Positions 57,131 to 64,000 of a stretch of DNA of 64,000 nucleotides are shown piece by piece (position 1 is the stretch's first letter; the number at the start of each line of letters is the position of its first letter). Source of the stretch: Albifimbria verrucaria (taxonomy: Eukaryota; Ascomycota; Sordariomycetes; Hypocreales; Stachybotryaceae); the NCBI GenBank assembly GCA_020081605.1, contig JAHREC010000049.1, forward strand, positions 248,001-312,000. Direction: 5' to 3'. The translations under genes were made by a program, and so were the position numbers. The notes below the pieces were generated by a model, which saw nothing but the letters and a program-made list of their open reading frames with translations, did not search any database and was not told the DNA's origin.

Positions 57131-58468
57131 ATGGCTCGTTCCATACCCATTGTTGCTTCGGCCCTGCTAGGCCTCGCTGCTGCCCAGCACCCTGGTGATA
57201 CTCCTGAAGTCCACCCCAGGCTTAAGACATGGAAATGCACAATCGATGGCGGCTGTATCGAGCAGAATTCAGCAATCGTTCTTGATGGTCTTGCCCATCC
57301 TGTCTACCAGGTCGACGCCCCCGACTATAACTGTGGTGACTGGGGCAACGCGCCCAACGCTACCGCCTGCCCAGATGCCGAAACATGCCAGGCCAATTGT
57401 GTTATGGATGGCATCAGTGACTATTCCAAGTTTGGTATCACCACGGATGACGCCAGCCTGCATCTTCGCCAGCTAACCGATACTGGCGATCTGGTCACTC
57501 CTCGTGTATATCTTCTTACCGAGGATGAACAGAGCTATGAGATGCTCCAGCTCACCGGCCAAGAGTTCACCTTCGACGTTGATGTTTCCCAACTCCCTGT
57601 GGCATGAACGGTGCCTTGTATCTTTCGGAGATGCTTGAAGATGGTGGCAAGAGCAAGCTGAACACTGGAGGTGCTTATTATGGTACCGGTTACTGCGATG
57701 CTCAATGCTACACAACTCCCTTCATTAACGGCGAGGTAAGTTTTGCCATTCGTTCTATATATAGCCGTGTCAGATGAGAGACTGATTCTTTACTGGTAGC
57801 CTAACCTGGAGGCATATGGTTCATGCTGCAATGAGCTTGATATCTGGGAAGCTAATTCCCGGTCTACACTTCTGGCCCCTCACCCCTGCAACCAGACTCA
57901 CGTATACAAGTGCTCTGGCGACGAGTGTGGCTTCGAAGGTGTCTGTGATGAGTGGGGCTGTGGTTACAACCCTTACCTTACCGGCAATCCGGACTTTTAT
58001 GGTCTTGACCTCAAGGTTGATACGTCGCGTCCTTTCACGGTGGTAACCCAATTTCCTGCCGATGACAACGGTATTCTCAAGGAGTATCACCGTCTTTATA
58101 TTCAAGATGGCAAGGTCATTCAAAATGTTGCCACTAAGCTCGACCATCTTCCCAAGCAGAACTTCATGAACGACGAGTACTGTGTAGCCACGGGTAGTGC
58201 AAGACGCTACATGGAACTGGGCGCAACGGAGGCTATGGGTGCTGCCATGACACGTGGTATGGTCCTCGCCATGAGCATCTGGTGGGATGAGGGTGGCAAT
58301 ATGCAGTGGCTAGATGGAGGCAATGCTGGCCCTTGCAATGCAACTGAGGGTGCTCCTTCTGAGATTCGTAAGATTCAGCCAGATCCTGCCGTCACTTTCA
58401 GCAACATCAAGTGGGGTGAGATCGGATCTACTTTCAAGGGCAAGTGTGCCAGCCGGCCTAGAATTTGA
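57131..58468 (+). CDS. secreted GH7 cellulase (endoglucanase type, no CBM; one frameshift)
   Basis: Retaining beta-1,4-glucanase of family GH7, about 424 residues with a signal peptide ([14 protein letters not shown]). Exons: 57131-57735 and 57800-58468. The active-site strand reads [11 protein letters not shown], giving the ExDxxE triad of nucleophile, helper and acid/base. Also seen: [50 protein letters not shown] and [15 protein letters not shown]. The many cysteines fit the family's disulfides. The short length and missing exit-loop segments point to an endoglucanase (EG I-like) rather than a cellobiohydrolase. There is no linker or CBM1. One missing base near 57595-57599 turns LPVA-stop into LPCGMNG. 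Confidence 0.88.
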
Positions 58469-59130
58469 GTAGCTGGCTAGGCCCATGGATATCTTTATGA
58501 TACTGCAATTATTTAGTAAATCCATGGTTATGACTATGATGAGCGTATAATTGATGACTAATCTCAACAAATCTGGGCTTTCAGTATTCTCCATAGGATT
58601 GGTTTTCCTTCACTATCAGTCACTTGCCCTACGTAGCTCACCCTCACACAATCTCTTGGCGATACCTTCATTTATTTTCTGGTATCGTGGGCATTGCATA
58701 TTGCTCACGCTTGAGTTGACGGTCTAGGTTTGGCTGATCGATATGCCCTGGAAAGCTGCGGAGATTTATGATCGAGAAACTCGTTTCAATATGATCAGGA
58801 AGGATATTTAACTAATCTAACTATTCTTATCTGAGATTTTCGTGTTCAATGCCACCGCTATCGTACTGGGCAATTATGAAATAGGTTACGATCGTCAACA
58901 GATTCTTGTGCTCGTCATATCTTAAAATAATCTTCTAGTTGAAGCCTCCTGATTAAGCAGCCTATCTCCAGTTTCTTCGATGTGTGGGTCGTCAGGTATT
59001 GCTGCTGAACACTATGGACCGTCAATTGAGTCTCACGTGCAAGAGTGTGCCAGCGGTGGGTTCGGTGTCTTCTTGACAGGATTCAGTTCGCCTCGTCCCA
59101 ATTGAACAATATATTTAAAGCTCTGGCCTC
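58469..59130. other. intergenic, convergent 3' ends
   Basis: 0.66 kb, nothing recognised. Confidence 0.5.
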
Positions 59131-59367
59131 TCAACTCTTCGGCTTTTGCAGCTTTTCTTTTACCACGTCGAGAACACGAATATGTTCACGCTTGAGTTCT
59201 TCCACCTCGCCCTTGATACTTTTTAAAGCCTGGAGATGTTCCTCTCGCAATTGATTGAAATCTTGCTGGAGTTGCTCATGCCATGGGTACAAAACAAAGA
59301 CTTGAAAGCCAAGGGCAGACGATGCAACAGTGAAGTTGGTGATTGATACGGCGCGTGTGATCCACAT
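59131..59367 (-). CDS. small membrane protein with C-terminal coiled coil, intact
   Basis: 78 residues from the ATG at 59365-59367. One hydrophobic helix (TNFTVASSALGFQVFVLYPW) is followed by a charged amphipathic helix (EQLQQDFNQLREEHLQALKS) that should form a coiled coil to the end. The N-terminus WITRAVSIT could be a mitochondrial signal; this is a guess. No family name recognised. A strong pyrimidine tract on the coding strand upstream (59636-59735) looks like a fungal promoter element and supports expression. The start could lie further upstream if an exon was missed. Confidence 0.55.
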   Translation of the reverse strand: MWITRAVSITNFTVASSALGFQVFVLYPWHEQLQQDFNQLREEHLQALKSIKGEVEELKREHIRVLDVVKEKLQKPKS

Positions 59368-59635
59368 CGTGATAGCATATGTTCGAAAATTGTCGTTAAT
59401 CAATTGAGCGATTGGCGGTTCAAACTGAGGGCATTGACATCGATAATAAGCCGAATGTTCAGTGACACACAGACACCATCTGCATTGCAGTTCGAGACAG
59501 ATGCTGCGGTGATGGGGTTCCAATAATTACCGTCTCCAGGAACTCGAGAACTGCTGAATGGTGTCGATATGGGAAGATTGACGTCAAATGGCTTGCGGGA
59601 CCAAAAGTCGGCGCGTGAATGGTCGGAACGTGGAT

Positions 59636-59735
59636 GGAGACGGAGAAAGAAAAGAACAATAAAACACAATAAAGGAAATAGAGAGGGAAACGGAAAAAAG
59701 AAGAAGGAAAACGAAAAGAAAACGGTAGAAAAAAC
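59636..59735. repeat. polypurine/polypyrimidine tract
   Basis: About 100 bases almost entirely A and G on the plus strand, hence C/T-rich on the minus strand, upstream of the minus-strand small membrane protein gene. CT-rich tracts are common near transcription starts in filamentous fungi. Confidence 0.5.
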
Positions 59736-60874
59736 TGGCTGGTTGGAGATATTATGGGGGAAGAGAAACCGGGTGCTCCTGAAGCCACATGATGTGTGAT
59801 TCCCTCTGGGGCTCGTCCTATTTGTCCTGACATGTGCTACGACCAGGGTCACTCATATCACTAACCAACTTGCGGTTGGTTGGTGGGTCAAGACAGCATT
59901 GAAAATGGCAGAGTGGCATGATTATGTCTACAGTTGGCTCCGGCCCTTGCAGTAGCCCTGGTTGTGCCAAGCCTTTCCAGCGTGGCTGTGGACCTTCTTC
60001 TCAGTGACCATAGCCCCGGGGAGAATGCTCTGGATATTATGGCGGCCTGATTTGAGGATGAACAAGTATTCAGTCCGCCACCTTTATGTGTCCTGCCACT
60101 CGATTCTTGCTCCTTTCCCCATCACGAGCCCTCATTCATAGGGAAAGCGAATACGCAATCAGTCAGACGACAGCTATAAAAGAGATCAATGTACCGGTAA
60201 TGTGTGATTTGTGTAGAGTTTGAAACGTTCGTGTAGTCAAGCAAATCGTGTACAATCTTGTCCAAGATTGAGTATTCTCAAAACGATACCACTGTCGACT
60301 TTAGGTCTCTCCTTTTTGTAATACGTCGTCGGCTTTAATTGGTTTGTGACTGAAATCATCCGCTCTTGTTCCATAAAGCCAAGCGAGTTTTTCATGTACC
60401 CTGTAGGCCATGACGTCGATGCCTCGCGAGAATACTTCTCCACATCCCTAATTTAATCAACTAATACATTCGAGCCCCAAGAGCTTCGAGATTACCACCT
60501 CGGGTCTTTAGGGCGCGAGAGATGTAGTAACTCGGATGACATCTTAATCGTCGAGTCATACTCAAAGCAACATCCAAATTACGCATAAGCTCGATTGTTC
60601 CAGTGTAGCCGTAGAGCAGGTGATAATGCCGGTACGTCTTCCACTGGTCAATTTGCCAAACCCTTAATAGATCTAGATTTCATGTGTTTCTATCCCCATT
60701 CAATCTATGCACCTTCCATTAGACGCATGTCTACATAGTTACATGATGTGAATATATCGGTAAAGTCAACAGATTCTTTATGCTTATTTGACTCATGCAG
60801 CATAAATAATAGGGCTGATCTACATCATAAAGATGTATCAATTATTTTATAGTGAAGAGCGGAGTAGCACTGAG

Positions 60875-61141
60875 TTATTGTCGTGCTATGAGAACCGCCG
60901 GGAACAGTTTTTGTTCTGGCCGCCCCTCAGGTTGAAGAACACTTGAGACTGTAGACAAAGGAGCAATTTTTAAATACCATTCATAAGCACGGGGCTGTTT
61001 TGGATCGAATTCCAACCGCGTATGCATCCAAACAATTTTTGCAGCAATGTCTGACTTATGTCGACCAAAGTACCGTGATTTTAGAGATAATAAGTCAGAC
61101 GATGGTGCCTGCTGTATATTTATACGACTCTCAATTGGCAC
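60875..61141 (-). other. unrecognised open frame, possible relic
   Basis: About 88 codons with protein-like composition (SRYFGRHKSDIAAKIVWMH, RAYEWYLKIAPL) ending in TAA. One added base near 61142 would extend it upstream to an ATG around 61226. No domain recognised; could be a decayed gene piece. Confidence 0.2.
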
Positions 61142-62230
61142 AAGTTAGCTTGGGCCTTGTTTTCTCCAGAGTTGATTTTACCCACGGTCGGCATTGCATT
61201 TGTATGAGAAGATGCTCTCGGCATATGCCTACAAGGCCTTTAATATTCTCATAGACGCATTGGCTATGGGATATGTTCTCACAGGGCACACTGAGATGTC
61301 TTAGTCTTTGAGGTAAAGGCGTCTGTCCACCTTAAAAGAGGAGACCTTGTGATAGATATACGAGTGAGACTCGCAAGACTTTAATCGAAGCCTTGCTGCA
61401 AAGCCCTCCGGGATGCGTTTCTCACATAATTTCAACGGTTGATTGCATAGTAAATCTTAAAGTTCTAACCCGAGGCACGCGACAATTAATTCACTGGATA
61501 GTGCACCCAGCCACTATACAGACTGATAGCGTGGCTACTATCTGTACGCTTGCAATTTGTTATCTTGCAATTTATGCATCGAGGCTGTGAGCATCCATAT
61601 TAACAGCGGGGTATTTGCTAACGAACTTGGAGCTCTTCAACGCCCAAAGAGGCGGCTATTTTCTCCTTTACATAATAATAAATAGCCTTGCAGGTTCCAA
61701 AAATTATCTTACTTGGATACAAGTTCTTATTCTTAGGCTGCGGGGCTACTACCACACTTTCCGGACGAGGAAATTTCGAAACAACTAAGAAAGCAACAAG
61801 TGTAGAAACCCAACGTATGGATTTAAGGCAGAGCTGGCAACCCACTGCACGTCCCCAACATGCTGCAATGCCTACCAGTCACGATTCCATTTTATAATCT
61901 TCTCATACGCCATTGACTTCATAGAGGACGATCAAGATACTCTAATCAATGAGTCTTGGCAACGAAACTCAATGAGGCAGCTCGGCCTACCTGCAATGAG
62001 GGAAGCGGAGACGCGATGGGCCGGCACAACGAACCGGATGCCAATTGGTTCATGATAAGGAGCGTACAGCTTTGGTCTTAACATCAAGACCTGGGTAGTT
62101 CCTTGAGTTAGCTGCGAATAAACCCTGCCCGGAGTATTTAAAGAGGCATTTGTTCTAGTTAAAATGAACTCAGTCTCTTCCAACAACTATCTTCTCTCGC
62201 CATTTGCTCTCACACGTAGTAATTGCTGAA

Positions 62231-63896
62231 ATGAAGTTGCAAGGGTTTTGTACTGTCATTTTAGCCTTGGTGGTTACACCCACCAGTGCAGACAAGTACG
62301 GATATAACCATGTCACTGTGCGGAGAGATCCAGAGATTCTGGCCCAGAATTTCAAAGCTGTCGACGTGGACCTACTCTCTCCGGCATTTTTGAATCCTAA
62401 GATAAGACTGCCCGGCTTCCAAGATGGAACGCAAGGACCGACCTCCCAACAAGACATGAGTAAGTGGTTTCCGATGCGTCCCGAAGAGAAAACATGTGAG
62501 CATGAATAACTAAGCCTCCACAGTTTCTTTCCTGAAGGAAATCGCCAGCAAGAACAAGTACATGTCATATAAGACGGCTAAATTTTCCTCAGAAGAAGGT
62601 CGTTCGTTTCCGTATGTCCATGTTTCCTCTGGCGGCCATGGCAAGAACAAAATCCGCATTTGGATTCAAGGGTCTGTCCATGGAAACGAGCCTGCCGGGG
62701 ATGAAGCCACCCAGGCCCTTCTGGGAAAACTGAATAAGGAGGCTCACTGGGCCCGGAAAATTCTTCAAAATGTCGAGCTCATTGTCATTCCTCGGTACAA
62801 CCCTGATGGGGCGTTTTACTTCCAGCGAACTCTGGCAACCAACTTCGACCCAAACCGCGACCACATTAAGCTTGCTCGTCAACAAACCCGTCGGCTCAAG
62901 GGTTTGATGGGTGAATTCAGCCCTCACGTGGTGGTTGACATGCATGAGTATGGTTCCTCGGCGAGATTTGGCAATGGTCGGTATGCGCATGCCTCGGATG
63001 GCCTATTCTCTGCTGCCAAAAATTTGAATATCAATGGAGACATCCGAAATCTGGCAGAAAAGCTGTTTGCCCCCAGGATTGGAGAAGCCATGGAGGCTGC
63101 TGGCCTGCGCTGGGAACCCTATGTTACCGGATCTTCGTCATCCAGCAATGACTACGTTGCCGATTTTGCCGAGGCGGGTTCCGATGCTAAAATTGGTCGA
63201 AATGCGCTTGGCCTTACCCAAGCTGTTGTATTTCTCACTGAAACGCGTGGCATTGGTCTGGCCGATCAACACTTCCAGCGACGCACGGCATCGGGGTTGA
63301 CCATGTTGCTAAGTATTGTCCAGACTGCGTCTGACAATGCTGCCAAAGTCCTTCAGACAGTTGAGGGTGGCATCAAGAAGTTCATTTCATCTTCCGAAGA
63401 TATTGTCATCACCGACTACAGCAAAGCCAGTATTCGACCATTCAAAATGATCGACGTCAACAATGGCAGTATTGTGAGCCCACCTGTGCGGTTCGCATCG
63501 ACTACTCCTGTGATTGCAAATTTGACAAGATCACGGCCTGAGGCTTACATCATTCCTGCCGCATGGTCTGATCTTGCTGAACGTCTTCGAGTGGCTGGTC
63601 TCGAGGTGAAAACCCTGAACAAGCCATGGGAGGGCACGGTCGAAGCACTGACTATTACCTCAGCAAGTTTTGATAACCAGTACTATGAAGGGGTTGTGCT
63701 AGTCAAAGTTCAGACAGAGACGAACAAGCGAGAGCTGACATTGCCTGCTGGCAGTTTCCTTGTGAGCACAAGACAAAAGAATGCGGGTTTGGCGTTTGTT
63801 GCGCTAGAACCGGAAAATATTGATTCCTATGTCTCCACGAACATCGTGCCAGTAGGCACAGGGGATGAATACCCAGTATTTAGAATCACATCGTGA
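62231..63896 (+). CDS. secreted M14-type zinc carboxypeptidase, intact
   Basis: Metallocarboxypeptidase of about 533 residues with a signal peptide (FCTVILALVVTPTSA). Exons 62231-62459 and 62524-63896 join in frame without correction. Zinc ligands are visible as H and E in GSVHGNEPAGDEA, with the third in VVVDMHEYG. The catalytic Glu lies in VVFLTETRGIG. RYNPDGAFYFQR carries the substrate-carboxylate region. The C-terminal third (from about IKKFISSSED) is an extra beta-rich module. The family removes C-terminal residues from peptides; the FNPDG-like region with RDHIK fits the large fungal secreted M14 subgroup rather than digestive CPA. Likely extracellular nutrition. Confidence 0.85.
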
Positions 63897-64000
63897 TCAC
63901 ACGATAGCCGATAGGAATGCGATGAAAAAGGGAAAGGAAGGGAACTAAGTTAATTCATATTCCATTAATTTACAGCAGCACCCTTACGTTACGGGGTGTA

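Larger units (their letters stand above)
59368..62230. other. intergenic, 2.9 kb
   Basis: Contains a purine-rich tract (59636-59735, pyrimidine on the minus strand) and an unrecognised minus-strand open frame at 60875-61141. A TATA-like TATTTAAA lies at 62135-62142, 89 bp before the M14 ATG. Otherwise nothing recognised. Confidence 0.4.

Noticed and set aside
59460..59852. Minus-strand frame rich in Phe and Pro
   Set aside because: It is a translation of the pyrimidine tract and not a protein gene.

Overview
This window is nuclear DNA of a filamentous ascomycete, most likely Pezizomycotina. The genes carry short introns of about 50-90 bp with GTAAGT/GTATGT-type donors and AG acceptors. The gene set is typical of such fungi: Zn2Cys6 transcription factors, fungal GH7/GH43/GH78/GH79 glycosidases with a CBM1 tail, tyrosinase, a SAT4-type seven-helix protein, many SDRs and an AATase-type acyltransferase. 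I recognise about 25 protein genes and no rRNA, tRNA, CRISPR array or intact transposon. Genus cannot be set from what is visible.

The most important point for reading this window is that coding frames are broken about forty times, almost always by one missing base in or next to a short homopolymer. The breaks occur in unrelated genes, including the sphingolipid-pathway gene at 13.2-14.5 kb, whose yeast counterpart is essential. Adding one base at each site restores conserved motifs and family-typical lengths. I read this as an uncorrected homopolymer error of the sequence, not mass pseudogene formation. Gene calls are therefore given as full-length spans, with the break positions listed.

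Layout. (1) 0.7-12.2 kb is a compact plant-polysaccharide locus: GH43-CBM6-CBM1, MFS sugar transporter, Zn2Cys6 regulator, GH78 alpha-L-rhamnosidase and GH79 beta-glucuronidase. The transporter and regulator share one divergent promoter, the two hydrolases share another, and the regulator and rhamnosidase converge. (2) 13.2-14.5 kb holds 3-ketodihydrosphingosine reductase. (3) 16.9-23.5 kb holds a secreted tyrosinase and a secreted GMC oxidoreductase. (4) 24.0-27.5 kb holds an SDR divergent from a second Zn2Cys6 regulator. (5) 28.4-29.1 kb holds a secreted six-cysteine protein with a kexin-like site. (6) 30.9-41.9 kb holds modification enzymes without a visible PKS, NRPS or terpene synthase: P450, SAM methyltransferase, AATase-type acyltransferase and SDR, with a small membrane protein and a SAT4-type membrane protein among them. 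(7) 43.6-51.7 kb holds a secreted HExxH protein, a Pmp3/Sna-type proteolipid, an SDR and a DAL5-type transporter. (8) 52.4-63.9 kb holds a heme peroxidase abutting a relic on the other strand, a SnoaL-like protein, a GH7 cellulase, a small coiled-coil membrane protein and a secreted M14 carboxypeptidase.

How the genes fit together. The first block looks like a self-contained uptake and degradation unit for a rhamnose-, glucuronate- and arabinose-decorated plant polymer. The P450-methyltransferase-acyltransferase stretch could be a small tailoring cluster. The GH7, M14, HExxH, tyrosinase, GMC and peroxidase genes add to a secreted repertoire suited to plant or dead organic matter. Large intergenic stretches (42-43.5, 44.9-47.1, 59.4-62.2 kb) show nothing I can name.
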